In this document: positions 52,130 to 60,581 of the stretch, one piece after another
How the letters are laid out: every line of letters begins with the position of its first letter
How positions within the stretch are numbered: the first letter of the stretch is position 1
NCBI RefSeq assembly: GCF_913057115.1
Contig: NZ_CAJXNN010000005.1
Coordinates: 59,924-123,923 of the forward strand
Source of the DNA: an uncultured Roseovarius sp.
GTDB taxonomy: Bacteria > Pseudomonadota > Alphaproteobacteria > Rhodobacterales > Rhodobacteraceae
Length of the DNA: 64,000 nt
Reading direction: 5' to 3'
Notes under the pieces: generated by a model
Told to the model about the DNA's origin: nothing
The model's database searches: none
Seen by the model: the letters and a program-made list of their open reading frames with translations, nothing else
Translations under genes and position numbers: made by a program

Positions 52130-52299
52130 GCCTGATGCAACAGCTTCCGGACCCACAGGCCGCTGATCGGACCGACAACACCGTGACCCACGACGCGCGA
52201 GACCTTATCCCGAACGGGCACAAGGCCGATATCGTGCTGGACGGCCAGACCTACACCCTGCGCATCACCCGCGCCGGCAAATTGATATTGACCAAATGA
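52126..52299 (+). CDS. hemP: Hemin uptake protein HemP
   Basis: The 57-residue protein has the HemP signature VLDGQTYTLRITRAGKLILTK at its end. HemP is a small protein tied to heme uptake in proteobacteria and, in some species, acts as an activator of the heme receptor gene. Its ATG overlaps the preceding stop, and its TGA overlaps the next ATG (52296), so it is the middle of three coupled genes. Its exact role in this organism is not known. Confidence 0.9.
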   Translation: MSLMQQLPDPQAADRTDNTVTHDARDLIPNGHKADIVLDGQTYTLRITRAGKLILTK

Positions 52300-52778
52300 C
52301 GAAGTCACAAAAAAGCCCCGGTGCCGACGTGGTGGGCAAGCTGACCGATATCGCACCCTGGGAAGCGGAACTGGTCATGTCGATACGGTTCTGGATGGAC
52401 AGCCCGCAAGGCCAGGCCGAAGTCTGGAATGGCTTTGCCCGGTGTTTTGGCGCCATCGAGGGGCGCGCGGAAATGCGCAACTTCGAAACACTCTTGACCA
52501 GCCTGTGCACCCATGCCCGCCGACCGCTTGTCAGGCATGGTCTTGGCTGCACCTGCATCGGCTCGGACGAGGCGGTATTACGCACGCTCGTGCGCGAGGC
52601 GGCACGCGGCGATCTGGCCGAGGCCAGCATGATCGCCAGCTTGCTTGTCCCGGCTCGCCATGCCGAACCGATCGCCCTGATGGCGGCGCGCGTGGGTCAG
52701 GCGATGCAGCACATGGCAAAGCGCACGCCCGCTTTGCACCCCGAGCCACCGCAAACCGAAAACCGTATCCTGCACTGA
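52296..52778 (+). CDS. Unknown protein coupled to hemP
   Basis: The 160-residue soluble protein is mainly helical. Conserved-looking segments include PWEAELVMSIRFWMDSPQGQ and GCTCIGSDEAVLRTLVREAARGD. Three Cys (LTSLCTH, LGCTCIG) may bind iron or heme or form a disulfide, but no motif is established. It overlaps hemP by 4 bp (ATGA). No family is recognised. The tight coupling suggests a role in heme handling or its control. Confidence 0.6.
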   Translation: MTKSQKSPGADVVGKLTDIAPWEAELVMSIRFWMDSPQGQAEVWNGFARCFGAIEGRAEMRNFETLLTSLCTHARRPLVRHGLGCTCIGSDEAVLRTLVREAARGDLAEASMIASLLVPARHAEPIALMAARVGQAMQHMAKRTPALHPEPPQTENRILH

Positions 52779-52830
52779 CCGACATCCCAGCCAGACCGGG
52801 CCATTCGCCCGAAACACCAGCGAGGACATC

Positions 52831-53091
52831 ATGCCCAAGGTTCCCAGCCCCTGCATCAGCGTTTGCAAGTTCAAGCGCGAAGGCCATTGCATCGGCTGCT
52901 CGATGACGAAGGCGCAGAAATCCGCCTTCAAGAAGTTGAAAAAGAACTCCCATCGCGAAGCCTTTGTCGAGCTTGTGGTCGCACAGCAGGCCGTCATGGG
53001 CCGTTACAAGCACTGGGAGCAGGCCTATGAAAAACGCTGCCGCAAGAAAAAGGTGAAACTCACGGTACTGGATGGGGGCAAAGCGGCGTGA
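52831..53091 (+). CDS. DUF1289 Cys-rich protein
   Basis: The 86-residue protein has the DUF1289 motif PCISVCKFKREGHCIGCSMTK, with a four-Cys set that can hold a metal or Fe-S centre. The C-terminal half is Lys-rich (KKLKKNSHREAF, RCRKKKVKL). DUF1289 proteins are small cytoplasmic proteins of unknown function. Here it sits between hemP-linked genes and dps, in an iron context. It has a 52-bp gap to the gene before. Confidence 0.82.
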   Translation: MPKVPSPCISVCKFKREGHCIGCSMTKAQKSAFKKLKKNSHREAFVELVVAQQAVMGRYKHWEQAYEKRCRKKKVKLTVLDGGKAA

Positions 53092-53134
53092 AGGCCCAGG
53101 TTTTTCGGACATCAACGGCAAGGACAATGGATAG

Positions 53135-53557
53135 ATGACCCAAGCCCTGCGTCAGGTTTCAGGCCAACACGCCGTCGGCACCACGCGTTACTTCAACCCG
53201 GAGTCTTTGCTCGACCACTTGCGCCACGTGGCACGGGCCAGCCGTTGCAAGGGGTATATCGACCTGTTCGGAGCCTGTGCCACCCTGTCGGGAAACCGAG
53301 CCGTTGCCACGCAGGCCGCCGCGGAAGTCCTGGTGCGATGCCTGTCCCAGGCTCTGGGCCGCCGGCCGGTTCTCTACCGCGTGGGGGAGCAAGAAACCTC
53401 GTTCGATGAAAAATGGCTGATCGCCTTGGCGTGCAGTTTGAAAAGCGGGGATGACACCAGCGCAACCTTCCTTCTGCACTCGCGCGTTCCGGTGCATGCG
53501 CGCAGGAATCTCGTTTTCCTGCTGCGCCGTGTAGCTGACAATTTTACTGGGGTTTAG
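53135..53557 (+). CDS. Unknown protein in the hemP-dps interval
   Basis: The 140-residue soluble protein with segments LLDHLRHVARASRCKGYIDLFGACATLSG and RVPVHARRNLVFLLRRVADNF is Arg- and Leu-rich and likely helical. No known domain is seen. Its stop (TAG 53555-53557) lies inside the Irr/ICE palindrome that precedes dps, so its end and the dps operator are packed together. It probably belongs to the same iron-linked cluster, but its function is unknown. Confidence 0.55.
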   Translation: MTQALRQVSGQHAVGTTRYFNPESLLDHLRHVARASRCKGYIDLFGACATLSGNRAVATQAAAEVLVRCLSQALGRRPVLYRVGEQETSFDEKWLIALACSLKSGDDTSATFLLHSRVPVHARRNLVFLLRRVADNFTGV

Positions 53558-53568
53558 AAATATTCTAA
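53552..53568. promoter_or_regulatory. Irr box (ICE motif) upstream of dps
   Basis: TTTAGAAATATTCTAAA is a perfect 17-bp inverted repeat (7-bp arms, 3-bp spacer) and equals the ICE/Irr-box consensus TTTAGAA-N3-TTCTAAA. It lies about 95 bp before the dps start. Irr in alphaproteobacteria represses iron-storage genes when iron is low, which fits this location. Confidence 0.85.
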
Positions 53569-53663
53569 ATCGCCTTGCCGATTGCTGTACTGGCCTCTAA
53601 TCTATTCGGGCAAGCCAGCCATTCGCCAGCCAGCACCAAGTCATTCTGATGCAGGAGGCACCC

Positions 53664-54134
53664 TTGACCCAAACCGCCCAAACACTTTCCACCGATGCGA
53701 CCGCGCAGATCGCCGAGGCGCTCAATCAATGCGTGGCAGAGACTGTCGTGACCACGATGCTGGCGCAGAACTTTCACTGGAACGTCACCGGCATGGCCTT
53801 TGGCCCCCTGCATGACCTTTTCCAGAAAATCTACGAAGACCACTTCATCGCGCAGGATGATCTGGCCGAGCGGATAAAGGCACTGAACACCCATGCCGAA
53901 GGCACCCTTGCCGGGATGTTGAAGCGATCGAAAGTCTCCGAGGCCGATGGCGTACCCAGTGCCGAAGACATGATCCGCATCATGAAAGAGGCACAGGAAA
54001 CCCTCGCCGAAACCATCGCCGGGGCCGGGGAACTGGCCGCAAGCCATGGCGACACGCTGACCGAAGACCTGTGCATTGCACGTGGACAGACACACGAGAA
54101 ATTCGCCTGGATGCTGCGCTCGCATATCGCCTGA
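53664..54134 (+). CDS. dps: Dps-family DNA-protection/iron-storage protein
   Basis: The 156-residue ferritin-like Dps has the ferroxidase set in AQNFHWNVTGMAFGPLHDLFQKIYEDHFIAQDDLAERI (His, Asp and Glu residues at the subunit interface). It oxidises iron and stores it in a 12-mer cage and protects DNA from peroxide. AGGAGG at 53653-53658 fits the TTG at 53664. The upstream in-frame ATG at 53649 overlaps this ribosome site, so it is less likely. Irr control is indicated by the box at 53552-53568. Confidence 0.9.
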   Translation: MTQTAQTLSTDATAQIAEALNQCVAETVVTTMLAQNFHWNVTGMAFGPLHDLFQKIYEDHFIAQDDLAERIKALNTHAEGTLAGMLKRSKVSEADGVPSAEDMIRIMKEAQETLAETIAGAGELAASHGDTLTEDLCIARGQTHEKFAWMLRSHIA

Positions 54135-54177
54135 AGCGGCAAGCACGGCACCGCGACCTGCAAGCTGATAAAGCGCA

Positions 54178-54190
54178 CTGATTTAATCAG
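54178..54190. promoter_or_regulatory. CTGA-N5-TCAG palindrome, copy 2 (iron-box candidate)
   Basis: CTGATTTAATCAG is a perfect 13-bp dyad 98 bp before the first gene of the exb/tonB operon. Arms and spacing match CTGAAATTATCAG at 51827-51839. The inner part (TGATT-T-AATCA) looks FNR-like but has a 3-bp rather than a 4-bp spacer. Control by an iron-responsive regulator is the likelier reading. Confidence 0.5.
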
Positions 54191-54288
54191 GTATTGAATT
54201 ACGACCTGCTGGATGGTAACGAACTGCCATCCAGCAAGGGATCATTTCCCCAGCCAGACGACCAATCGGGAGATCTGAGGCTGGAAAC

Positions 54289-54723
54289 ATGCTCAAATTG
54301 AAATCAATACGTGCAGCGACCTGTCTGGCCGCTTGCTTGACGGCGACTCCTGTCCTCGCGCAAGAAGATCAGGGCGCGCATGTATCAATCGAACTCAACG
54401 CGTTGCAACCTGTCGAAGACGCTTGCCGGATCAGCTTCCTCGTCCAGAATGGACATGATCGCGACATAGAGCAGGCCGTTTACGAGGCGGTCTTGTTCGA
54501 CGCGGAAGGCCGGGTTGATCGGCTGACCCTGTTCGATTTCGGCGCCCTGCCCGCTGCGCGGCCCCGTGTCCGGCAATTCGTCGTGCCCGGCCTTGCCTGC
54601 GCTTCGTTGGGCCGCCTTCTGATCAACGGGGCCGAAACCTGTGCCGGCAAAGGCGTGCCGGAAGGCGCCTGCTCCAGGGCGTTGGACCTGCGCAGCCGGA
54701 CGGATGTCGAGGTGCTGGGATGA
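54289..54723 (+). CDS. Periplasmic protein leading the exb/tonB operon
   Basis: The 144-residue protein has a signal peptide (to about residue 25, LTATPVLAQE) and a compact domain with five Cys residues (EDACRISF, GLACASLG, ETCAGKG, GACSRAL) that probably form disulfides. No family is recognised. Its end overlaps exbB (ATGA), so it is made together with the ExbBD-TonB complex. It may act in the periplasm near TonB, but this is inferred from position alone. Confidence 0.65.
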   Translation: MLKLKSIRAATCLAACLTATPVLAQEDQGAHVSIELNALQPVEDACRISFLVQNGHDRDIEQAVYEAVLFDAEGRVDRLTLFDFGALPAARPRVRQFVVPGLACASLGRLLINGAETCAGKGVPEGACSRALDLRSRTDVEVLG

Positions 54724-55370
54724 TCACAACGCTTCAAGACGCACTTCTGCGCATCACCGATCTTGGCGGGCCGGTTGTTCTGCTTCTCGGCGCGCTTTCC
54801 GTACTGGTTCTCGCTGTTGTCCTGTACAAACTCTGGCAATTCTCCGCCGCCGGTGTGGGCCGTCACAAGGCCTTGCAAGATGCCATCACCGCCTGGGATG
54901 CCGGGGATCGGACAACCGCGCGGGAAAACCTCAACCGCTCGCGCAGCTATCTTGCCCCCGTGGTCGCGATGGCGCTTGATGGTCAGGACGATGCCGCCCG
55001 TCTCGAGGCCGAGGCAGAGACATGTTTCGCCCGGTTGGAAAGCGGCTTCCGGTTTCTGGACTCCGTCGCGCAGCTTGCCCCGCTCCTTGGCCTCTTCGGT
55101 ACTGTGCTTGGCATGATCTCGGCCTTCCAGGCTTTGCAGGAGGCGGGCGCGCAAGTCGATCCTTCAGCCCTTGCGGGCGGGATCTGGGTCGCACTCCTGA
55201 CCACGGCGGTCGGGCTGGCCGTGGCGATGCCGACATCGGTGGTGCTCAGTTGGCTCGAGTCGCGCATGGATGCCGACCGCGTTCTGGCGCAAAAGGCGCT
55301 CCGGACCATCCTTGCCCCGCAGGATTGCCGCGCCACGACGGGGCCGCAAGCGGTGCCCGCCCATGCGTAG
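54720..55370 (+). CDS. exbB: ExbB-like proton channel subunit (MotA/TolQ/ExbB)
   Basis: The 216-residue protein has three TM segments (about 15-38, 110-135, 155-180) and the conserved MotA/ExbB block FLDSVAQLAPLLGLFGTVLGMISAFQAL, plus LAGGIWVALLTTAVGLAVAMPTSV. It conducts protons that drive TonB. It overlaps the preceding gene by 4 bp and exbD-1 by 8 bp. Together with the two ExbD genes and TonB it forms the energising complex for the heme receptor. Confidence 0.92.
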   Translation: MITTLQDALLRITDLGGPVVLLLGALSVLVLAVVLYKLWQFSAAGVGRHKALQDAITAWDAGDRTTARENLNRSRSYLAPVVAMALDGQDDAARLEAEAETCFARLESGFRFLDSVAQLAPLLGLFGTVLGMISAFQALQEAGAQVDPSALAGGIWVALLTTAVGLAVAMPTSVVLSWLESRMDADRVLAQKALRTILAPQDCRATTGPQAVPAHA

Positions 55371-55743
55371 CCGGCGACGCAGGCGCAGGCTGTCGATGAC
55401 ATCGCTGATCGACGTGATTTTCCTGCTGCTTCTGTTCTTCATGCTCTCGTCGAGTTTCACACGTTTCGGCGAAGTGGAATTCGCCTCAGCCGCGCCGGGC
55501 GGTGCCGCGACGGAGGCCCACCCGGTCTTCGTGACCCTCTCGGCAGCGTCGCTTGGCCTGAACGGGGTCGAGGCCGAAATGGACGATCTTCCGCAGGCCC
55601 TTGCAGGGCATCGCAACGGCGACGCGCCACTGACGGTGCTTGTCGCTGCGCGAAAGGATGTGACCGCGCAACGGCTCAGCGATCTTCTGGTCACCCTGCG
55701 CGCCCTGCCCGCGATCCGGGTGACAGTGCTGGAGGCCGCATGA
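55363..55743 (+). CDS. exbD: ExbD-like protein, first copy
   Basis: This 126-residue ExbD/TolR protein has a basic start (MRSRRRRRRLSM), a single TM with the catalytic Asp at the family's position (TSLIDVIFLLLLFFMLSSSF) and a periplasmic domain. It overlaps exbB by 8 bp. The Arg-rich start and the Asp position support ExbD. A second ExbD follows directly, overlapping by 4 bp, so the complex may contain two different ExbD proteins. Confidence 0.9.
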   Translation: MRSRRRRRRLSMTSLIDVIFLLLLFFMLSSSFTRFGEVEFASAAPGGAATEAHPVFVTLSAASLGLNGVEAEMDDLPQALAGHRNGDAPLTVLVAARKDVTAQRLSDLLVTLRALPAIRVTVLEAA

Positions 55744-56126
55744 AACCACGCCGCTCGAAAGTCGAACGTGAACCAACCATAGCCTTGATCAACATCGTCT
55801 TCCTGATGCTGGTCTTCTTTCTCGTCGCGGGCACGCTGGCCACCCCGCTGGACAAGGAGCTGCGCCTTGTCAGAACCGCAGATATCGAGGGCACAGCACC
55901 CGCCGATGCGCTGGTGTTGCACGCCGATGGCCGCATGACGCACCGTGGCGCCGACATCGACAGCGCATCCGCTTTCCTTGCTGATTTGCCAGAAGAGTAC
56001 CGCGCGCGAGTGCGCCTTGTTCCCGACCGCGACCTGCCCGCCGCGACACTCATCGCCGTCGGGCGCGCGCTGCGCGAGGCCGGGGCGCAACACGTCGTGC
56101 TCGTGACCGAAAGGGGGTTACCATGA
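55740..56126 (+). CDS. exbD2: ExbD-like protein, second copy
   Basis: The 128-residue ExbD/TolR-like protein has an N-terminal TM (PTIALINIVFLMLVFFLVAGTL) whose Asp position is taken by Asn (ALINIVF), unlike copy 1 (LIDVIF). The periplasmic domain (DADIDSASAFLADLPEEYRARV) is ExbD-like. With the Asp replaced, it may not carry protons and could be a structural partner. It overlaps exbD-1 and tonB by 4 bp each. Confidence 0.85.
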   Translation: MKPRRSKVEREPTIALINIVFLMLVFFLVAGTLATPLDKELRLVRTADIEGTAPADALVLHADGRMTHRGADIDSASAFLADLPEEYRARVRLVPDRDLPAATLIAVGRALREAGAQHVVLVTERGLP

Positions 56127-57076
56127 TGCGCGGCGCGATCACGGCCAAGGTAACGGCCCTGACGGTGGCCATATGTGTTCATGGCGCCGTTGCCCTGTCA
56201 CTGGCCGCCAAAGAAGATATACAAGCTGAAGGGGCGGATGGTGCCGCCGAGGTCAGGCTTGGCAACGCCTTCGCGGACATGGCGGCCGGATCATTGACAG
56301 CCACCCGTCCGGTTACCTCGAAAGCGGCACAGACGGACACTTCTGAGCGCATCCAAACGGAAACGCCAACGCCCGCGCTCCCCGAGGAACGCATAGCGGC
56401 CGCCCAAGTTGCGCGTCCCGATATGGCCGCAAGGACCAAAGCGGGCCGGACAATAACCGAGACGGAGAAAACCAACGAAACGCCGTCCACCGACGCGCCG
56501 GAGGCGCTGGCGCGTCTTGCACCGTCCGAGGCGCTCGAAGCCGCACCGCCCCCCGATCAGCTCGAAGGCTCCACGCCGCAAAGCACCGCTGTCACGCGCT
56601 CTTTGCGGCCAATGCGGCGCAGCGCCGCCTTCGAAGCCGCGCACAAGCCCGCGCAAGCCGCCAAATCGTCTCCAAGCCCCAAACCCAAGGTCCGGCAGGC
56701 CACGCCCAAGCCCGGCAACGCAAAGCGCAACGCGCGCGCCGGCGCGGCAACCGGCAAGCCCGATGCAGCCGCAAGGCAAAGCGGTACGGGCGGACGCCAG
56801 AAGGTTACCGGAAACGCCGCCGCCAGCAACTATCCCGGTCTGGTCATGCGCCGACTGTCGCGCGCGGGCAAACCACGGGTCAATGCGCGCGGCTCGGCTT
56901 TCGTCGCCTTTACCATCAGTGCCAACGGGGGCCTCTCTGCGGTATCGCTGTCGCGCAGTTCGGGGTCGTCCGCCCTCGATCAGGCCGCACTCCGATTGGT
57001 GCGCGGCGCAGGCCCCTTCCCCAAGCCGCCCCAAGGCGCACGCCGGAACTTTTCGGTGAAGATACAGGGGCGATGA
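56123..57076 (+). CDS. tonB: TonB energy-transducing protein
   Basis: The 317-residue TonB-family protein has an N-terminal TM anchor (about 10-28, VTALTVAICVHGAVALSLA) and a long periplasmic spacer rich in Ala, Pro, Lys and Glu (40-225). The C-terminal TonB domain is AASNYPGLVMRRLSRAGKPR, then AFVAFTISANGGLSAV and ALRLVRGAGPFPKPPQG. It transmits the ExbBD proton force to outer-membrane receptors. The spacer is longer than in E. coli TonB (239 residues total). Confidence 0.93.
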   Translation: MMRGAITAKVTALTVAICVHGAVALSLAAKEDIQAEGADGAAEVRLGNAFADMAAGSLTATRPVTSKAAQTDTSERIQTETPTPALPEERIAAAQVARPDMAARTKAGRTITETEKTNETPSTDAPEALARLAPSEALEAAPPPDQLEGSTPQSTAVTRSLRPMRRSAAFEAAHKPAQAAKSSPSPKPKVRQATPKPGNAKRNARAGAATGKPDAAARQSGTGGRQKVTGNAAASNYPGLVMRRLSRAGKPRVNARGSAFVAFTISANGGLSAVSLSRSSGSSALDQAALRLVRGAGPFPKPPQGARRNFSVKIQGR

Positions 57077-57355
57077 GTTGCCTAAAGCGTTTCGCGAAAA
57101 AATTGCAGCACAGATTTTCACGAACGCCGTGCTCCACTCAATCGTTGCGCGCCTTCCACCTTTCTCTGATGCCTCAGGTGAATGGCGGAAGGCTTTGATC
57201 CGAAGGCGGCACGTCATTCACGGGCGATTTTCGTAACGCCTTGCATTTGATCGTGATCCCGCGCCGTCATACGGTTGCCACCGATGCAATGTTCAGCGTA
57301 TCACGGCGCAAGCACTCTGCCCGGGCGAGGCCCGGCCGTAACACCGGAAGACAGC

Positions 57356-58486
57356 ATGACGAAAACCGCTCTTATTACCGGAATCACAGGTCAAGATGGC
57401 TCTTACCTCGCCGAATTCCTCTTGGAAAAAGGCTATGAGGTGCATGGCATCAAGCGCCGCGCCTCGCTGTTCAACACCCAGCGGATTGACCATATTTTCG
57501 AAGACCCGCATGTGGAACACGCGCGTCTGAAGCTGCATTACGGCGATCTGACCGACAGCTCCAACCTCACCCGCATCCTGTCCGAGGTGCGACCCGACGA
57601 GGTTTATAACCTTGCCGCGCAAAGCCATGTGGCCGTGAGCTTCGAGTCGCCCGAATACACCGCAGATGTCGACGCCATCGGCACCCTGCGCTTGTTGGAG
57701 GCAATCCGGTTTCTGGGCATGGAAAAGACCTGCAAATTCTATCAGGCCTCGACCTCGGAACTTTATGGTTTGGTCCAGGAAACCCCGCAAACCGAAACCA
57801 CCCCCTTCCACCCGCGTTCGCCTTACGCGGTGGCCAAGATGTATGCCTATTGGATCACCGTGAACTACCGCGAGGCCTACGGCATGTACGCCTGCAACGG
57901 GATCCTCTTTAACCACGAAAGCCCGCGCCGGGGCGAAACCTTCGTGACCCGCAAGATCACCCGAGGCATGGCGAATATCGCCCAAGGGCTGGAGCCCTGT
58001 CTTTACATGGGCAACATCGACGCGCTGCGTGATTGGGGCCACGCCAAGGATTACGTGCGCATGCAGTGGATGATGCTACAGCAAGAGCAGGCCGATGATT
58101 TCGTGATCGCCACCGGCAAACAGTACTCGGTGCGCGAGTTCATCACCTGGGCCGCCGAAGACCTTGGAATCACGTTGAAATTCGAAGGCGAAGGGATTGA
58201 TGAGGTCGCCAAGGTGGAGGCTGTCACAGGCAACATGGCCCCCGGCCTCAAACCCGGCGACGTGGTGATGCGCATCGACCCGCGTTATTTCCGCCCCGCC
58301 GAGGTGGAAACCCTGCTGGGCGATCCGGCCAAGGCCAAGCGCGAACTTGGCTGGGTGCCCGAGATCACCGCCCGAGAGATGTGCGCCGAGATGGTCGCCG
58401 AAGACCTGCGCGCGGCGCAACGCGCCCGCATCCTGATGGATCACGGCCACGGCGCGCCCATGTCCCGCGAGGATGGCAACAGATGA
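57356..58486 (+). CDS. gmd: GDP-mannose 4,6-dehydratase
   Basis: Gmd turns GDP-D-mannose into GDP-4-keto-6-deoxy-D-mannose, the branch point to fucose, colitose, rhamnose and perosamine. The 376-residue SDR has [16 protein letters not shown] (NADP-binding GxxGxxG), the ASTSELYG serine/threonine-glutamate region and [10 protein letters not shown] (YxxxK). GGAAG precedes the ATG at 57356. The stop overlaps the next gene (ATGA), so gmd starts a sugar-nucleotide operon. Confidence 0.95.
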   Translation: MTKTALITGITGQDGSYLAEFLLEKGYEVHGIKRRASLFNTQRIDHIFEDPHVEHARLKLHYGDLTDSSNLTRILSEVRPDEVYNLAAQSHVAVSFESPEYTADVDAIGTLRLLEAIRFLGMEKTCKFYQASTSELYGLVQETPQTETTPFHPRSPYAVAKMYAYWITVNYREAYGMYACNGILFNHESPRRGETFVTRKITRGMANIAQGLEPCLYMGNIDALRDWGHAKDYVRMQWMMLQQEQADDFVIATGKQYSVREFITWAAEDLGITLKFEGEGIDEVAKVEAVTGNMAPGLKPGDVVMRIDPRYFRPAEVETLLGDPAKAKRELGWVPEITAREMCAEMVAEDLRAAQRARILMDHGHGAPMSREDGNR

Positions 58487-59418
58487 GCGAAAAGCCGCGT
58501 CTTCTTCTGACCGGCGGCGGCGGCATGGTGGGGCGCAACATCCGCGCCCATCCCACCGCCGCGGGCTGGGAGGTTCTGGCCCCCACCCGTGCCGAACTTG
58601 ACCTCACCCACCCGCAGGCCGTGGCCGACTATATCTCGCAAGCCAAGCCCGATCTGGTGATCCATGCGGCGGGCCGCGTGGGCGGCATCCACGCCAATAT
58701 GGCCAACCCGGTCGCCTTTCTGGACGACAACACCATGATCGGGCGCAACGTGATCATGGGGGCGTGGCAGGGTGGCGTCCGTAACCTGCTCAACCTCGCC
58801 TCGACCTGCATGTATCCGCGCGAGGCGGAAAACCCGCTGCGAGAGGAGATGATCCTGACCGCACCGCTGGAACCCACCAACGAAGGCTACGCGCTGGCCA
58901 AGATCATGGCCATGCGGCTGTGCGAATACATCCGGCGCGAGGATGAAGATGCGCAGTACAAAACCTTGATTCCATGTAATCTTTACGGGCTTTACGACAG
59001 TTTCGATCCCAAGCGTTCACACCTTGTGCCGGCGATCATTCACAAGGTGCACGAGGCCCGCGAAAGCGGCGCAGAAAGCGTTGAGATTTGGGGCGATGGC
59101 ACCGCCCGGCGCGAATTCATGTTCGCCGGTGATCTGGCCGATGCGGTCTGGACCGCCGCCGGGGATATGACCGCCCTGCCCGACGCCATGAACATCGGGC
59201 TGGGCCATGACCACACGATCAACGACTATTACGCCACCGTCGCGAATGTCATCGGTTGGAGCGGCGCCTTCACCCATGACCTGAGCAAACCCACCGGCAT
59301 GAAGCAAAAGCTATGCTCGGTTGAGCGGCAAACCGCATGGGGTTGGAGCGCGCCCACCTCCCTGCGCGATGGCATTGCCCGCACCTATCAGCACTATCTG
59401 GAGCACTTGAGCACATGA
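58483..59418 (+). CDS. fcl: GDP-L-fucose/GDP-L-colitose synthase-type epimerase-reductase
   Basis: The 311-residue extended SDR has [15 protein letters not shown] (Rossmann Gly-rich), NLASTCMYP (catalytic Ser), [11 protein letters not shown] (YxxxK) and the Fcl-type [14 protein letters not shown] block. Fcl epimerises C3/C5 and reduces C4 of GDP-4-keto-6-deoxymannose. ColC does the analogous step on the 3-deoxy intermediate. The neighbour ColD suggests the colitose variant, but Fcl cannot be excluded. Overlaps are 4 bp on both sides. Confidence 0.9.
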   Translation: MSEKPRLLLTGGGGMVGRNIRAHPTAAGWEVLAPTRAELDLTHPQAVADYISQAKPDLVIHAAGRVGGIHANMANPVAFLDDNTMIGRNVIMGAWQGGVRNLLNLASTCMYPREAENPLREEMILTAPLEPTNEGYALAKIMAMRLCEYIRREDEDAQYKTLIPCNLYGLYDSFDPKRSHLVPAIIHKVHEARESGAESVEIWGDGTARREFMFAGDLADAVWTAAGDMTALPDAMNIGLGHDHTINDYYATVANVIGWSGAFTHDLSKPTGMKQKLCSVERQTAWGWSAPTSLRDGIARTYQHYLEHLST

Positions 59419-60581
59419 GCGCCAAATACCCCCTCGCCACCACGACTTGGGATCAGGCGGAATATGACGCCCTGAACCGGGTGATCGCCTCCGATATGTT
59501 CTCGATGGGCCCCGAGGTGAAAGCCTATGAGGAAGAATTCGCCGCCCATTTCGGAACTAACTTTGCCGTCATGGTCAATTCGGGCAGTTCCGCGAACTTG
59601 TTGATGACGGCGGCCTTGTTCTACACCCAGAACGACAAGCTGAAGCTACAGCCGGGCGACGAGGTGATCGTGCCTGCGGTCAGCTGGTCGACGACCTATT
59701 ACCCGCTGGGTCAGTATGGCTTGCGGATGAAGTTCGTGGATATCGACGCGGGCACGCTCAACTATGACCTGGACGCGCTGCGCGAGGCGGTCACCGATAA
59801 AACCCGCGCGATCATGGTGGTGAACCTGCTTGGAAACCCCAATGATTTCAAAGTTATAGACGAGATCATCGCAGGCCGTGACATCGTGGTGATCGAAGAC
59901 AACTGCGAATCCATGGGGGCCACTTTCGAGGGCAAACAGGCGGGCACCTTCGGGGTTATGGGCAGCTATTCGTCCTTCTTTTCCCACCATATCTCCACCA
60001 TGGAAGGCGGCATGGTGGTGACCGACGACGAGGAACTTTATCACGTCATGCTGTCGCTGCGCGCCCATGGCTGGACGCGCAACCTGCCGAAAGAAAACCA
60101 CGTCACCGGCACCAAAAGCGACGATCCGTTTTACGAAAGCTTCCGCTTCGTGCTGCCGGGCTACAACCTGAGGCCGTTGGAGATGTCCGGGGCCTTGGGG
60201 CGTGAACAAATCCGCAAACTGCCCGGGTTGATCGAAGGCCGCCGTGCCAATGGCGCATTGGTGCAAGAGCACCTGTCAAATCACCGCCTGTTTACCATCC
60301 AACAGGAAATCGGCCAATCAAGCTGGTTTGGCTTCTCGCTGGTCCTGCGCCCCGAGGCAGGCCTTGAACGAAAGGATTTCGTGGCGCAACTGGTCGAAGA
60401 GGGCTTTGAATGTCGCCCCATCGTGGCGGGCAACTTCGCGCGCAGCGAAGTCATGCGGTTCTTCCCGCATGACATCCACGGCGATTTGCCGAATGCCGAT
60501 TACATCGACGCAAACGGCCTTTTCATTGGCAATCACCACTATCCGATCGCCGAGGCGGTCGAGGTGCTGACAAGGCTCTAA
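59415..60581 (+). CDS. colD: GDP-4-keto-6-deoxy-D-mannose 3-dehydratase (ColD-type)
   Basis: The 388-residue fold-type I PLP protein closely resembles ColD, which removes the C3 hydroxyl of GDP-4-keto-6-deoxymannose on the way to GDP-L-colitose. The decisive feature is SFFSHHISTMEGGMV, where the Schiff-base Lys of sugar aminotransferases is replaced by His. Further ColD-like stretches are SWSTTYYPLGQYGL, NLLGNPNDFKVIDEII, EDNCESMGA and LRAHGWTRNLPKENHVTGTK. It overlaps the Fcl/ColC gene by 4 bp. The length equals that of E. coli ColD. Confidence 0.9.
   Translation: MSAKYPLATTTWDQAEYDALNRVIASDMFSMGPEVKAYEEEFAAHFGTNFAVMVNSGSSANLLMTAALFYTQNDKLKLQPGDEVIVPAVSWSTTYYPLGQYGLRMKFVDIDAGTLNYDLDALREAVTDKTRAIMVVNLLGNPNDFKVIDEIIAGRDIVVIEDNCESMGATFEGKQAGTFGVMGSYSSFFSHHISTMEGGMVVTDDEELYHVMLSLRAHGWTRNLPKENHVTGTKSDDPFYESFRFVLPGYNLRPLEMSGALGREQIRKLPGLIEGRRANGALVQEHLSNHRLFTIQQEIGQSSWFGFSLVLRPEAGLERKDFVAQLVEEGFECRPIVAGNFARSEVMRFFPHDIHGDLPNADYIDANGLFIGNHHYPIAEAVEVLTRL

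Noticed and set aside
54178..54190. TGATT-T-AATCA as an FNR box
   Set aside because: The spacer between half sites is 3 rather than 4 bp. The CTGA-N5-TCAG pattern shared with 51827-51839 explains it better.
57077..57355. Possible gene or remnant between tonB and gmd
   Set aside because: Only short shadow frames are present. TTTCGCGAAA near the tonB end is a small palindrome without a T-run.
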